A DNA stretch of 64,000 nt, from NCBI RefSeq assembly GCF_031626495.1, contig NZ_JAMQOJ010000001.1:868001-932000 (forward strand). Direction: 5' to 3'. The DNA is from Natrinema sp031626495 (GTDB lineage Archaea; Halobacteriota; Halobacteria; Halobacteriales; Natrialbaceae). Each line of letters starts with the position of its first letter. Within the stretch, counting starts at the first letter, position 1. The notes below the pieces were generated by a model that saw nothing but the letters and a program-made list of their open reading frames with translations, searched no databases and had not been told where the DNA came from. Of this stretch, positions 1-9,491 are shown in pieces. The translations under genes were made by a program, and so were the position numbers.

Positions 1-17
1 TCGAGCGAGACGGACGA

Positions 18-674
18 TTACGCGTCGAACAGGGACGTGAACACCGTCGATTCGGCCTTCTGGAGGTGTTCCGCCGCGGTCGCCGTCGCGCAGTCGAGTT
101 CGCGAGCCACGTCTTCGGTCGTCGCCGTCCGGGGGACGTCGTAGTAGCCGAGCTCGAACGCGGCCACGACCGCTTCCCGTTGTCGTTCGGACAGTCGGCC
201 GACGACGCTGTCGGTGGCGACGCGCTTGCCGCCGACCTGCTCGAGGGTCACGCCGACGCCGTCGGGGACGCCGTCGACTGCGGCCTGAATGTCGGCCTCC
301 GTCCCGACGATACTGAACGTGTTCGTCCCGTCGTCGTTGCACTCGATCGGTGGCACCGTCATGAGGCTGCCACGGGTGAAGTTCTCGAACAGCGAGCGTG
401 CGGCCGTCGAGACCTCCCCCTCGAGAAAGCAGTAACACGCCCGGTCCGTGATCGGGAGCACCTCGTAATCCGAGACCATCGAACTCTCGGCGAGTTCGCG
501 CTCGAATCGGCGGTACTCGCCCTCGAGGCGGAACAGAAAGCCGGTCGGCGGGTCGGAGACGTTCCAGTTGACGATCCGCGCGCGCTCTATGTAGTCGGCC
601 CCGCCTGCGAGCCGTTCGTAGATCGGCGGCGCATAGGCGCCCCGCGGGTCCAGCGTGATGCGGACGCGTTTCAT
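18..674 (-). CDS. Bacterio-opsin activator-like HTH-10 transcriptional regulator
   Basis: 218 residues. The C-terminal third (about 160-215) contains LSERQREAVVAAFELGYYDVPR followed by a second helix pair, the usual shape of the HTH_10 domain in haloarchaeal Bat-like regulators. The N-terminal 150 residues resemble the ligand-sensing part of that family, though no specific signal can be read from them. The ATG at 672-674 is the first good start. It is probably a DNA-binding regulator of unknown regulon; the divergent small membrane protein gene downstream is a possible but unproven neighbour target. Confidence 0.85.
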   Translation of the reverse strand: MKRVRITLDPRGAYAPPIYERLAGGADYIERARIVNWNVSDPPTGFLFRLEGEYRRFERELAESSMVSDYEVLPITDRACYCFLEGEVSTAARSLFENFTRGSLMTVPPIECNDDGTNTFSIVGTEADIQAAVDGVPDGVGVTLEQVGGKRVATDSVVGRLSERQREAVVAAFELGYYDVPRTATTEDVARELDCATATAAEHLQKAESTVFTSLFDA

Positions 675-808
675 GAAATCGCGTTCGAACAGGGGAGCAA
701 AAGGATTTGTTCCGGACGGCCGTCATCGGCGCTGCCCACATCACGGCCATAAACCCACCCGAACGGTTCGGCCGAATCGATTCCTCCCCGGCGGCCGTTC
801 GGACGCGT

Positions 809-1033
809 ATGCAGCGAAACGTCGGCGGACTCGATCGAATCGTCAGGGGCGTCCTGGGAACGTGGCTGCTCGTCGTCGCCGGTGCGGCGGTGCTTTCCGG
901 TCGGCGCACCACCGCCGTCGCGACGGCGATCGCGGGATCGGGCCTGCTGGTCAACGCGGTGACCCGGTTCTGCGGCGGCAACTTCCTCCTCGGAATCGAT
1001 ACGACCGAGACGTCGTCTTGCTCGTGCGAGTGA
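809..1033 (+). CDS. DUF2892/YgaP-like small membrane protein
   Basis: 74 residues starting MQRNVGGLDR, with the family pattern of an N-terminal RxVGxxDRxxR-type segment, two hydrophobic stretches (about 14-30 and 35-50) and a cysteine near the second (RFCGGNF). It ends in a short tail with two cysteines (SCSCE). I chose the ATG at 809 rather than the longer frame from 707 because homology-like sequence begins there. It is probably an integral membrane protein; its function is unknown. DUF2892 domains are often linked to sulfur or rhodanese proteins, but nothing here confirms that. Confidence 0.75.
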   Translation: MQRNVGGLDRIVRGVLGTWLLVVAGAAVLSGRRTTAVATAIAGSGLLVNAVTRFCGGNFLLGIDTTETSSCSCE

Positions 1034-1086
1034 CGGTCGGGTGAACCGCCAATCGTTCTAGCGACTGGAAGCGGCCGCCAAACGGA

Positions 1087-2061
1087 TCAGCTATGGCCGG
1101 ACACCGGCACCGGTTCGTAGGGCGCCTCGAGGTACTCCATCTCGGAATCGGAGAGATCGATCTCGAGCGCCTCGACGGCCTGCTCCAGGTGTTCGACGCT
1201 GGTCGTGCCGACGATGGGTGCGTCGACCCAGTCCTTGTGGAGCAGCCACGCGAGGGCGATCTGGGCCATCGTGACGCCCTTGTCGTCGGCCACTTCCGCG
1301 ACGCGCTCGTTGATCTCCGGACCACCGCCCTCGCGGTAGGGGTGTTCGTAGAGGTACTCTTCCGACTCGCCGCGCGTCGTCGCGTCGATTTCCTCGTGCG
1401 GTCGCGTCAGGTAGCCGCGAGCCAGGGGCGACCACGGGATGACGCCCACGTTCTCCCTGTCGCACAGCGGCAGCATCTCGCGTTCCTCCTCCCGGTAGGT
1501 GAGGTTGTAGTGGTTCTGCATCGTCTGGAACCGCTCGAGTCCCAGCGAGTCGCTCGTGTGCAGGGCGTCGGCGAACTCGTGGGCCCACATCGAGGACGCA
1601 CCGACGTACCGCGCGTGGCCCCGGCGAACGGCGTCGTCGAGCGCTCGCAGCGTCGTTTCGATCGGCGTGTTGTGATCCAGTCGGTGGATCTGATAGAGGT
1701 CGATCGTGTCCATTCCCAGCCGCTCTCGGCTGGCCGCCAGTTCCTGCTCGATCGCCTTCCGGGAGAGTCCGCCGGAGTTCGGATCGTCCTCGCGCATCCG
1801 GAAGAACCCCTTCGTCGCGACGACCGACTCCTCGCGGTGGCCCTCGAGGGCCTCGCCGAGGACGCGCTCGGACTCGCCCATCGAGTACATGTTCGCGGTA
1901 TCGAAGAAGTTGATCCCCAGGTCGATCGCGCGGTCGATGATCTTCTGGCTCTCCTCGTCGTCTAACACCCACTCGCGCCAGTCGCTCGAGCCGAAACTCA
2001 TACAGCCCAGACAGATGCGACTCACCTGCATCCCGGTCGAACCGAGCGTCGTGTACTCCAT
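1087..2061 (-). CDS. Aldo/keto reductase
   Basis: 324 residues, normal length for the family. The catalytic tetrad is visible: D54 and Y59 in FFDTANMYS, K84 in VVATKGF, and H126 in DLYQIHRLD. It is a TIM-barrel, NADPH-dependent carbonyl reductase predicted to be cytosolic. The C-terminal part carries the cofactor-binding segment around GTTSVEHLEQ. It belongs to the broad-substrate bacterial/archaeal group, so the substrate cannot be named. It is monocistronic as far as spacing shows. Confidence 0.92.
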   Translation of the reverse strand: MEYTTLGSTGMQVSRICLGCMSFGSSDWREWVLDDEESQKIIDRAIDLGINFFDTANMYSMGESERVLGEALEGHREESVVATKGFFRMREDDPNSGGLSRKAIEQELAASRERLGMDTIDLYQIHRLDHNTPIETTLRALDDAVRRGHARYVGASSMWAHEFADALHTSDSLGLERFQTMQNHYNLTYREEEREMLPLCDRENVGVIPWSPLARGYLTRPHEEIDATTRGESEEYLYEHPYREGGGPEINERVAEVADDKGVTMAQIALAWLLHKDWVDAPIVGTTSVEHLEQAVEALEIDLSDSEMEYLEAPYEPVPVSGHS

Positions 2062-2154
2062 AGCGGCCGTACGGAAACCCGCGAAAAAAGCGTGCGTGGT
2101 GCGGCAAACGACAACACGTATCGAACGATACCCTCTCCGGATCGGCGGGACGGA

Positions 2155-4026
2155 CTACCAGTGGCCGAACAGCCGCTCGAAGACGTTCCGATCGCTCGGT
2201 CGCTCGGCGAGCAGGACCGAACTATCGACCTCGTTGACCACGTCCATGTGGAGGGAATCGGTCATGAGCCGCGAGATCACGCCCTCCTCGGTCGCGCCCA
2301 GCAGGACGAGCGAGTGATCCGCGGCCGCGCGACAGATGGCGTCCTCGACGTCGCCGGAGTCGTCGACGACGAGTTCGGCGTTCTCGAGTCCGCGCTCGGC
2401 GGCCCACTCCTCGAGGAACTGCTCGCCGGTCTCGCGGTCGCTCGAGCCGGCGACGACGTGCAGGAGCGTCACGTCGGCCGCGGTTTCCGCCTGCAGCGTC
2501 CGCGCGACCTCGGCGCTCAGGTCCGAGTCCGGACCGCCGGCGGTCGCCAGCAGGACCCGCGAGGCGTCCAGCTCCCGATCCTTGAGGATGAGGAAGTCAC
2601 AGGGGAGGTTGCTCGTCAGTTCGCTGATCCGGCGCTCGGCGCGACCGGTGCTCCACGGCCGGTCGGTGCCCCAGCCGAGCAGGACGAGGTCGGAGCGCTC
2701 GCGCTCCGCGGTGGCGAAGACGTCCTCGAACGACCGGTGAGAGACGACCGTCGACGTCTCGCAGGGCACGTCGTAGCTGGCTGCCCGCTTCCGAACGTCC
2801 GCCATGCGCTCCTCGGACTCGGCGACGATCCGCTGGGTCTGTCCGGCGCCGTAGCGCAGCGACGTCCGATTGGGCGTCTGGACGATGTGGACGGCGTGGA
2901 CGACCGCGTTCTCGCGGCCGCTTGCGAGCGTGCAGGCGAAGTCGACCATCGCCGACTCGGTTCGCGGGTTCGAGATGGGGACGAGGATCCGGTAGGCGTC
3001 CTCGTCGTCCCCGTGGATCTCCGCCGTGTTGATCAACGGGACGTACGATCGGCCCGCGTAGGAACCGAACAGCCACTCCGAGATCGAGAGCTGCCGGTTC
3101 GCTCCCTCGAAGCGGGCCGACTGGAGACGGTGTTCGCTCGTCTGGAAGTAGTTGACGACGGTGACGAGGACGATGCCGCCGATGGTGTTGCCCAGCAGGA
3201 CCGGCAGGACGAAGCCGTAGAGCCCGGTCAGGAGGGCGAGTTCGCCAGCCAGCACCAGATAGACCATCTCGGTGAAAGAGACGACGACGTGAAACAGGTC
3301 GCCGAGCGGGATCGCCAGGAAAGCCATGTAGACGACGACGAGCCGCGAGATGGTGTCGCGGGAGGCGTAGACGATCCAGACGACGCCGGCGACGATCAGG
3401 CCGGCGAACGCCGCCTTGGAGAATAGTGTCCACCACGAGGTCTCGACGCCGTGACGGGAGAGTTCCATCGCGGCGGCCGCCGTGTCGTCGTCGAAGACGC
3501 CGCCCCACGTCAGCGCGATCGCGCCGAGGGCACCACCGGCGAAGTTGCCTGCCAACACGATCGACCAGTGGCGCAGCAGCGCCGGAACGCTGGCCAGTCG
3601 TTCCAGCGTCAGTGCGACCGGTGGTAGCGTGTTTTCGGTGTAGAGCTGGTAGCCGCCGATGATGATGTAGATGAAGCCGAGCGGATACAACAGCTTGCTC
3701 AGAATCGGGTGACCGTCGGTCGAGGCCGTCAACGAAGCGTACAGGAGGAACGTGATCGTGATCGCGAAGCCGGCGGCGAGACCGCTGAAGAACAGTTCGC
3801 GGCTTCCGGAGGTAATCTCCTCGTCGGCCGCGGCGACGATCCGCTGGAAGATCTCGTCGGACGAGAACCGGTCGCGGACGACCGCGCCGACCGCCGGCGC
3901 GCCGCTTCTGGACCGCTCGACGGCCTCTCGGACCTGTTCCTGATCGGACGAATCTCGGTCCGGCCGATGGCGCTCGGCCGGTGCGTAGTCAGTACGCTGC
4001 TGATCGGGTGGTTCGCGATCGCTCAT
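2155..4026 (-). CDS. Formate/nitrite transporter family protein with two C-terminal UspA domains
   Basis: 623 residues. Residues 1-52 are a polar cytoplasmic tail. Residues about 53-330 form a six-helix FNT channel domain, with the YTENT segment at 129-133, a histidine at 246 in LFHVVV, and GNTIGG at 279-284. Residues about 345-480 and 488-610 are two universal stress (UspA-like) domains. FNT proteins conduct small anions such as formate or nitrite. The UspA pair may sense nucleotide or stress state, but that link is inference. No formate or nitrite enzyme genes lie nearby. Confidence 0.85.
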   Translation of the reverse strand: MSDREPPDQQRTDYAPAERHRPDRDSSDQEQVREAVERSRSGAPAVGAVVRDRFSSDEIFQRIVAAADEEITSGSRELFFSGLAAGFAITITFLLYASLTASTDGHPILSKLLYPLGFIYIIIGGYQLYTENTLPPVALTLERLASVPALLRHWSIVLAGNFAGGALGAIALTWGGVFDDDTAAAAMELSRHGVETSWWTLFSKAAFAGLIVAGVVWIVYASRDTISRLVVVYMAFLAIPLGDLFHVVVSFTEMVYLVLAGELALLTGLYGFVLPVLLGNTIGGIVLVTVVNYFQTSEHRLQSARFEGANRQLSISEWLFGSYAGRSYVPLINTAEIHGDDEDAYRILVPISNPRTESAMVDFACTLASGRENAVVHAVHIVQTPNRTSLRYGAGQTQRIVAESEERMADVRKRAASYDVPCETSTVVSHRSFEDVFATAERERSDLVLLGWGTDRPWSTGRAERRISELTSNLPCDFLILKDRELDASRVLLATAGGPDSDLSAEVARTLQAETAADVTLLHVVAGSSDRETGEQFLEEWAAERGLENAELVVDDSGDVEDAICRAAADHSLVLLGATEEGVISRLMTDSLHMDVVNEVDSSVLLAERPSDRNVFERLFGHW

Positions 4027-4143
4027 CGTTCAGTACGAACCCGTAACGAGACGACGCGTTTAGTATCTGCTATTAGCCGTCGTGACGAGGGATCGCGGCA
4101 GCGACGGCGAGTTCCGCAAGCGTCCGACTCGGTTTCTCGAGCC

Positions 4144-5241
4144 CTACAGCGAGTCGGGGTCGAGCCGGCCGACGCCCGCTCGGAGCGCGAGGAAGGCGGC
4201 GACCCCGAGCAAGCAGTAGATCCCGAGCAGCGCCCAGGTCGTCCCCGTCGGGGTGCCGATCGCGAACTTCGCGACCGTGTTCGCGGGGTGTTCGGGCAGG
4301 ACGGTCGCGACGACCAGCGCGCCGACGGTGGCCACGGAGTAGAGGAGTTGGGCCTGCCGCCTGTCGGGGGCCCACAGCGCGACCGCGACGCCGCCGGCGA
4401 CCACGAACAGCGACAGCGCGGCCACCAGCACGATCAGCGCCGCTGGACCGGCGATCGAGGTCCCGTTGGCCGACAGCAAGAGGAGCCAGGCGATCGCCTG
4501 AATCGGTGCCAGCCCTGCCGTCGCCAGCAGCTTGGCGTCGATCACGTCCGCCAGCGAGAGCGGGGCGACCCGGAGCAACTCGAGGGTACCCCGCTGGCGC
4601 TCCTCGATCAGCGAGTCGACGGCGATCGAGCCGCTGATGAACACCGGGAGGAACAGCAGGAGCGGCAGCAACACGGTGTACGTGAAGCCGACGTACGGGC
4701 TCGAGCCGACTTCCTCTGGCACCGGTAGCGGCGCTCGCTCGAGCCGACCGGCGTCGGCGTTGCGCTCGCGCTCGACGCGTTCGACGCGCTCCAAGGTGTC
4801 CCGAAGCTGGACGACGAGCAGGGTCGTTTGGATCCCCTCCTCCGGGGCGGTGACTCTGACGCTGAGCCGCCCGTCGTCGTTCCTGTTCGCGTCGAGGACG
4901 GCCGTGACCCGGCCGGACTCGAACGCCTGATAGGCGGCCCCACGGTCGTCGTAGTACTCCGCCGCGACGCCGTCACGTTCCTCCGCGACCGCGAGCAAGG
5001 TATCGGGATCGTCGCCAGTGACGGCGACCTCCGTCCGATAGCCGTCGACCGAGCCGGGATCGTACAGCGAGACGAGGCCGACGACCAGGAACGAGGAGAA
5101 CGCCGCGATGAACAGCTGAATCGTCAGCGCCAGGATGATCGTCTTCTCGGAGCGCAGCGAGCGCAGTTCCCGGCGGGCGATGGCCCAGCGTGCCCCCCGG
5201 CTCGAGCCCGACTCGCGACCGCCGTCGCGCTCACGCGACAA
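4144..5241 (-). CDS. ABC transporter permease (ABC-2/NatB-like)
   Basis: 365 residues. One membrane segment lies at about 38-60, followed by an extracytoplasmic loop of about 115 residues. A cluster of five to six hydrophobic segments runs from about 170 to 355, with the ERQRGTLELL motif after the second one, typical of ABC-2 export permeases. The start is a TTG at 5239-5241 that overlaps the end of the upstream permease gene by 11 bases, which implies translational coupling. It is the last gene of the three-gene export operon running leftward from 7953. Confidence 0.82.
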   Translation of the reverse strand: MSRERDGGRESGSSRGARWAIARRELRSLRSEKTIILALTIQLFIAAFSSFLVVGLVSLYDPGSVDGYRTEVAVTGDDPDTLLAVAEERDGVAAEYYDDRGAAYQAFESGRVTAVLDANRNDDGRLSVRVTAPEEGIQTTLLVVQLRDTLERVERVERERNADAGRLERAPLPVPEEVGSSPYVGFTYTVLLPLLLFLPVFISGSIAVDSLIEERQRGTLELLRVAPLSLADVIDAKLLATAGLAPIQAIAWLLLLSANGTSIAGPAALIVLVAALSLFVVAGGVAVALWAPDRRQAQLLYSVATVGALVVATVLPEHPANTVAKFAIGTPTGTTWALLGIYCLLGVAAFLALRAGVGRLDPDSL

Positions 5242-7039
5242 GGGCGATCACCCCGAGGTTGTAGGCCGCGTGAATCAGCGTCGCCGCGAGGAAGCCGACG
5301 GCGTAGCCCGTCCGACCGCGGCTCGCACCGAGCGCCGAGACGACGGCCGTCGTGACGTGTAGCGCAAGCGGCGCGAGAAACACCGCGAGGAGAACGAGCG
5401 GATCGCTCGAGACGGTGGGGCCGAACGCGGCGGCACCGACCGACAGGTCGGGCAAGCCAACGAACTGGACGACGTGAGTGAGCTTCTCGCCGACGAAGAA
5501 GCCGGCTCCGGAGAGCGCACCGAGCACGGCGGCGGTCCGAAGCGTCGCGTCGAATCTCGAGCGGGCGATGCCGGCGTAGACGTGGATGCTCTTCGCGATC
5601 TCCTCGACGGCAGCGGCGATAACGACGATGACCGGCACTGCGACCGCCTGCGGGACGGCGAAGAGGAGCGCGACGGCGAGCAACTGGCTCGCGAACACGA
5701 AGGGGATGAAGAGGATCGACAGCAACGGGACGCTTCGCCGACCGCGAATGCGACTCGCGATCGCATCGATGGCCTTCGCCGGGATCGGTTTCTGGGCGAA
5801 CATGTCCTCCTCGCGGTAGACGCCGATCCCGAGCAGGAAGAAGACGGCCGCGCTCAGATAGAACGGCGCGGTCGAGAACAGGTACTCCCCGGCGGTAACC
5901 GACTGGTTCTGGAGGTCCATCACGACGATCGTCAGCGGCGAGATCAGCGCGACGGCGTGAACGTCGGTGAAGATCGCCGGGATGAACGTGTACGTCGTCA
6001 GGAAGACGCTGATCGTGACCGTCACGAACGTCAGTTCCTTGAACGACCGGGCGAGCATCGCCCCGATGAACGTCGACCCGAGGAAGAGCAGCGCGATCGG
6101 CAGCGCCGCCGCGACGGCGAGGGGACCGCCGTCGATCGCGTACGCGATGGCGACGACGATCGCGACGAGGCCCCCCAGATAGGGCAGCGTCTTGCCGGCC
6201 ACGATCTCGAGGCGCGAGGCGGGCGAGACCAGCAGCAGTTCACCCCGTCGCTTCACGCGTTCGTCCATGATCGTGCTCCCGTAGGCCTGGATGACGAAGT
6301 TCATCGGCACGACGAACAGGAACGCGAGGACGAGCGACTGGAAGGGAAACGGCGGTGCGATCGAACCGGGCGTCCCCGGAGCCGTCGACGCCGTCGACCC
6401 GCCGCCGAGGCCGGGGACCTGAAGTCGACCGTCCCCGTCGCTGCCGGGTTCGCTTCCACCGCTGCCGTCGGTCCCGTCCGGCCCGCTGTCGCTACCGGTG
6501 GTCCTCCCGTCGGTTCCGTCACCGCCACCGCCGGTTGTACTCCCATTACCGGTGTCCGTCGCTCCGCCAAGGTCTCGGTTCTGGTAGTCGATCGAGACGA
6601 GGACCGGATAGGCGGCCGCCTCGTCCGCTTCCTCGTCCATCAGCTTCGCGTTGTACGACTGGATGGCGTCTCGAAACGCGTCGGCGGCGACCTCGCCGTT
6701 GTCGCCGACGTAGCCGATCCGGCCGTCACGCGTCACGATCACGTCGGCGTTCGCATCGCCCTCCGTTTCGACGTCCTCGAGCGGGACCGGCCGGAACTGT
6801 TCGCTGTGGACCGCAGCGTCGTGGTAGGGACTGTCCGCGTCGACGCCGACGACGTAGATTTCGCGCTCGAGGCCGAGCCCCGAGTCGGGGACCGTGAACC
6901 CAGCGGTGCCGACGGCGAGGGCCATCACGACCAGTGCCACCGCCGTCTTCCGGTCGACGGTGCCGGCGCTGCGGAATATCTCCCAGCGGGCGATTCGGGC
7001 CGTACGAGCGACGAATCCGCGGAGACGGCCCTCGCTCAC
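5231..7039 (-). CDS. ABC-2 permease fused to PrsW-type intramembrane protease domain
   Basis: 602 residues. Residues about 1-430 form an ABC-2 permease: one membrane segment near 33-50, an outer loop containing a Gly/Ser/Asp-rich stretch (about 160-215), then a membrane cluster with the ERVKRRGELLLV motif. Residues about 440-602 are a second polytopic domain with PrsW hallmarks: EE at 479-480 (VEEIAK), FxxxE ending at E518, H561 in APLALH and H590 in TLIHAAYN. The GTG start overlaps the ATPase stop by 4 bases. The protease activity is inferred from these metal-ligand-like residues. Confidence 0.8.
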   Translation of the reverse strand: MSEGRLRGFVARTARIARWEIFRSAGTVDRKTAVALVVMALAVGTAGFTVPDSGLGLEREIYVVGVDADSPYHDAAVHSEQFRPVPLEDVETEGDANADVIVTRDGRIGYVGDNGEVAADAFRDAIQSYNAKLMDEEADEAAAYPVLVSIDYQNRDLGGATDTGNGSTTGGGGDGTDGRTTGSDSGPDGTDGSGGSEPGSDGDGRLQVPGLGGGSTASTAPGTPGSIAPPFPFQSLVLAFLFVVPMNFVIQAYGSTIMDERVKRRGELLLVSPASRLEIVAGKTLPYLGGLVAIVVAIAYAIDGGPLAVAAALPIALLFLGSTFIGAMLARSFKELTFVTVTISVFLTTYTFIPAIFTDVHAVALISPLTIVVMDLQNQSVTAGEYLFSTAPFYLSAAVFFLLGIGVYREEDMFAQKPIPAKAIDAIASRIRGRRSVPLLSILFIPFVFASQLLAVALLFAVPQAVAVPVIVVIAAAVEEIAKSIHVYAGIARSRFDATLRTAAVLGALSGAGFFVGEKLTHVVQFVGLPDLSVGAAAFGPTVSSDPLVLLAVFLAPLALHVTTAVVSALGASRGRTGYAVGFLAATLIHAAYNLGVIALVA

Positions 7040-7953
7040 GTCTCCGCCTCCGCCGGTTCGCGCGCGACTTCGAGGAAAATCTCCTCCAAACTCGGCGTCT
7101 CCGTCTGGATGTCCGTGACGCGGCCGCCGGCCGCCTCGACGTACTCGCGGATCGACTCGACGGCGTCCATGTCGCCGACGACGTGACGAACCCGACCGTT
7201 CTCTCGGGTCACCTCGACCGGCCCGTCCATCGCGGCGACCCCATCGCTACCGTCGGCCGTCGCGTAGACGTGGTACTCGGTGCCGCCGTGGGCGTCCCGG
7301 ATCTCCGCTAACGTACCGCGGGCGACGATCCGGCCGTCGTTCATGATGATGAGCCGATCGCAGATGCTCTCGACGTGAAAGAGGTTGTGCGCACTGAAGA
7401 CGATCGTCTTCCCCTCGTCGCTCAGTTCGCGGGTGAACTCGATGATGTAGTTGGTCGTCAGCGGATCGAGTCCGGACGCCGGCTCGTCGAAGATCAAGAC
7501 GTCGGGGTCGTTCACCAGGGCCCGCGCGATCGCGACCTTCCGCTGCATTCCCTTCGACATGTTCCCGATCCGGCGGTCGCGGTGCTCGAGATCGAGCCGG
7601 TCCAGCGAGTCGTGGATCCGCTCGCGCGCCACGTCTTTCGGGACGTCGTAGAGGTCGGCGAAGAACTCGAGGTAGCTGATCGCGGTCATCTCCTCGTAGA
7701 GCGGCGACTCCTCGGGGAGGAAGCCGAGGCGGCGCTGCATCGCGGGTTCGCCGGGCCTGTGACCGGCGACGACGGCGGTGCCGGCGGTCGGCTCGATCAG
7801 CCCCGCGAGCATCTTCAGCGTCGTCGTCTTGCCCGCGCCGTTCGGGCCGACGACGCCGTAGACCTCACCGCGCTCGATCGAGAAGGAGCTCCCCTCGACG
7901 GCCACGAAGCCGCCGTACTCCTTCCGGAGGTCGTCCACTTCGAGTATAGCCAT
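7036..7953 (-). CDS. ABC transporter ATP-binding protein
   Basis: 305 residues. Walker A is GPNGAGKT at 36-43, the signature loop is MSKGMQRKVAIARAL, and Walker B is VLIFDEPASGLDP. The C-terminal extension of about 80 residues is common in ABC-2 exporters. It powers the two permeases encoded immediately downstream (overlaps of 4 and 11 bases). The operon resembles Na+/antibiotic/peptide export systems, and the substrate cannot be told from sequence. Confidence 0.92.
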   Translation of the reverse strand: MAILEVDDLRKEYGGFVAVEGSSFSIERGEVYGVVGPNGAGKTTTLKMLAGLIEPTAGTAVVAGHRPGEPAMQRRLGFLPEESPLYEEMTAISYLEFFADLYDVPKDVARERIHDSLDRLDLEHRDRRIGNMSKGMQRKVAIARALVNDPDVLIFDEPASGLDPLTTNYIIEFTRELSDEGKTIVFSAHNLFHVESICDRLIIMNDGRIVARGTLAEIRDAHGGTEYHVYATADGSDGVAAMDGPVEVTRENGRVRHVVGDMDAVESIREYVEAAGGRVTDIQTETPSLEEIFLEVAREPAEAET

Positions 7954-8073
7954 TGGATAGCGCGACCGAGGGAGCGACCCCAGTAAAGTCTAGCGGCCAG
8001 AGACTGTCGAGATTCGCCGACCGTTCGGCGTCCGGTCCAAACCCCCAAAGCCGAGGACGGCGTAGTGACGGCT

Positions 8074-8496
8074 ATGACTCGAGTCCGGACCGCGCGAACC
8101 CCTGACGGCCGCCGCCTCGAGGTCTCGACCGTCGTCGCCGCCCCGCCGGCCGACGCCTGGGACGCCATCGTCGACACGACGCAGTGGCCCGAGTGGTCGC
8201 CGATCGTCCACGGCGTCGACTCGACGGATCGCCGAATTCGAACCGGGACGACCGGCCGGATACGACTCCCCGGCGTCTGGGTCCCGTTCCGGATCACCGC
8301 CTGTACGGCGCGGCGGTGGACCTGGCGGGTGACCGGGATTCCGGCTGCCGCCCACCGCGTCGACGACCTCGGCGAGAACCGCTGTCGGATCGCGTTCGAA
8401 CTGCCGCTCCATCAGGCGGGTTCCGCGCCGATCAGTCTGCGCTCGCTCGAGAATCTAGAGGCGCTGCTCGAGGCTGACGGGTCGCCCGTTCGGTAG
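8074..8496 (+). CDS. SRPBCC (START/polyketide cyclase-like) family protein
   Basis: 140 residues. It has the alpha/beta helix-grip pattern: an opening strand (LEVSTVVAAPPADAWDAIVDT), then WPEWSPIVHGVD, then alternating strands. I chose the ATG at 8074 over the GTG three codons earlier. These proteins bind hydrophobic ligands in a central cavity, and no ligand is evident. It is divergent from the ABC operon. Confidence 0.8.
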   Translation: MTRVRTARTPDGRRLEVSTVVAAPPADAWDAIVDTTQWPEWSPIVHGVDSTDRRIRTGTTGRIRLPGVWVPFRITACTARRWTWRVTGIPAAAHRVDDLGENRCRIAFELPLHQAGSAPISLRSLENLEALLEADGSPVR

Positions 8497-8625
8497 CGAA
8501 TCGCGTCGGTACGTCTCCTCCCTGATCGGTGGATTTATCCGGTCTTCGTCAGTCTTCCACACCGAAATGACGCGTGGCGAGACGCGCCGCGGCGGTGTGT
8601 ACGGATCGATTCACGGGAGGGGAGC

Positions 8626-9459
8626 ATGGCCTCCGTAGCCGAGTTGTTCGTCCGGATTGCCGGTGAAAATCCGGTCGTCCAGGGGCTCGTCGGCGGGATC
8701 GTCATCGCGTCGCTGAATCTGCTCGGCGCGTCGCTGATACTCGTCTGGCGCGACCCCTCGGAGCGCGCGCTCGACGGCGCGCTCGGGTTCGCGGCCGGCG
8801 TGATGCTCGCTGCAGCCTTCACGAGCCTCATCATCCCCGGAATCGAGCAGTACTCCGGCGGCGATCCGGTGCCCACGCTCGTCGGCGTTGTCCTCGGCGT
8901 CGTCTTTCTCGACCGGGCCGACGGGCTTGTCCCACACGCGCACTATCTGCTGACCGGATCCAGACGAACGGACGGAGCCAACCCCAGCACGTCCCTCCCC
9001 CTCGAGAACGAACGGCTGACCCCCGTTATCCTGTTCATCCTGGCGATCACCCTCCACAACATGCCGGAGGGGCTGGCCGTCGGCGTCGGCTTCGGCTCCG
9101 GCAACGTCGAGAACGCGATTCCACTCATGCTCGCCATCGGGATTCAGAACATTCCGGAAGGGCTCGCCGTCTCGGTGGCCGCGATCAACGCGGGACTGGA
9201 TCGGCGCTTCTACGCGGCGTTCGCCGGATTGCGGTCGGGCATCGTCGAAATCCCGCTCGCGGTGCTCGGCGCGCTGGCGGTGAGCGTCGTCGAGCCGTTG
9301 CTCCCGTACGCGATGGGCTTCGCCGCCGGAGCGATGCTGTTCGTCATCTCCGACGAGATCATTCCGGAAACGCACACGCGCGGCTACGAACGGATCGCTA
9401 CCCTCGGCGTGATGGCCGGCGTAGTCGTGATGCTTTACTTGGACGTGAGTCTGGGATAG
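8626..9459 (+). CDS. ZIP family divalent metal transporter
   Basis: 277 residues with about eight hydrophobic segments. The metal-binding helix motif HNMPEG is at 144-149, and the paired helix has QNIPEG at 174-179, where many ZIP/ZupT proteins have His. It lacks the long His-rich cytoplasmic loop. It probably imports Zn2+ or another divalent cation across the cell membrane. A strong ribosome-binding site (GGGAGGGG) sits 4-12 bases before the ATG, unusual in a region where many genes are leaderless. Confidence 0.9.
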   Translation: MASVAELFVRIAGENPVVQGLVGGIVIASLNLLGASLILVWRDPSERALDGALGFAAGVMLAAAFTSLIIPGIEQYSGGDPVPTLVGVVLGVVFLDRADGLVPHAHYLLTGSRRTDGANPSTSLPLENERLTPVILFILAITLHNMPEGLAVGVGFGSGNVENAIPLMLAIGIQNIPEGLAVSVAAINAGLDRRFYAAFAGLRSGIVEIPLAVLGALAVSVVEPLLPYAMGFAAGAMLFVISDEIIPETHTRGYERIATLGVMAGVVVMLYLDVSLG

Positions 9460-9491
9460 CGGTCTCACTCTGACTTCGGCCGGAACCCGCG

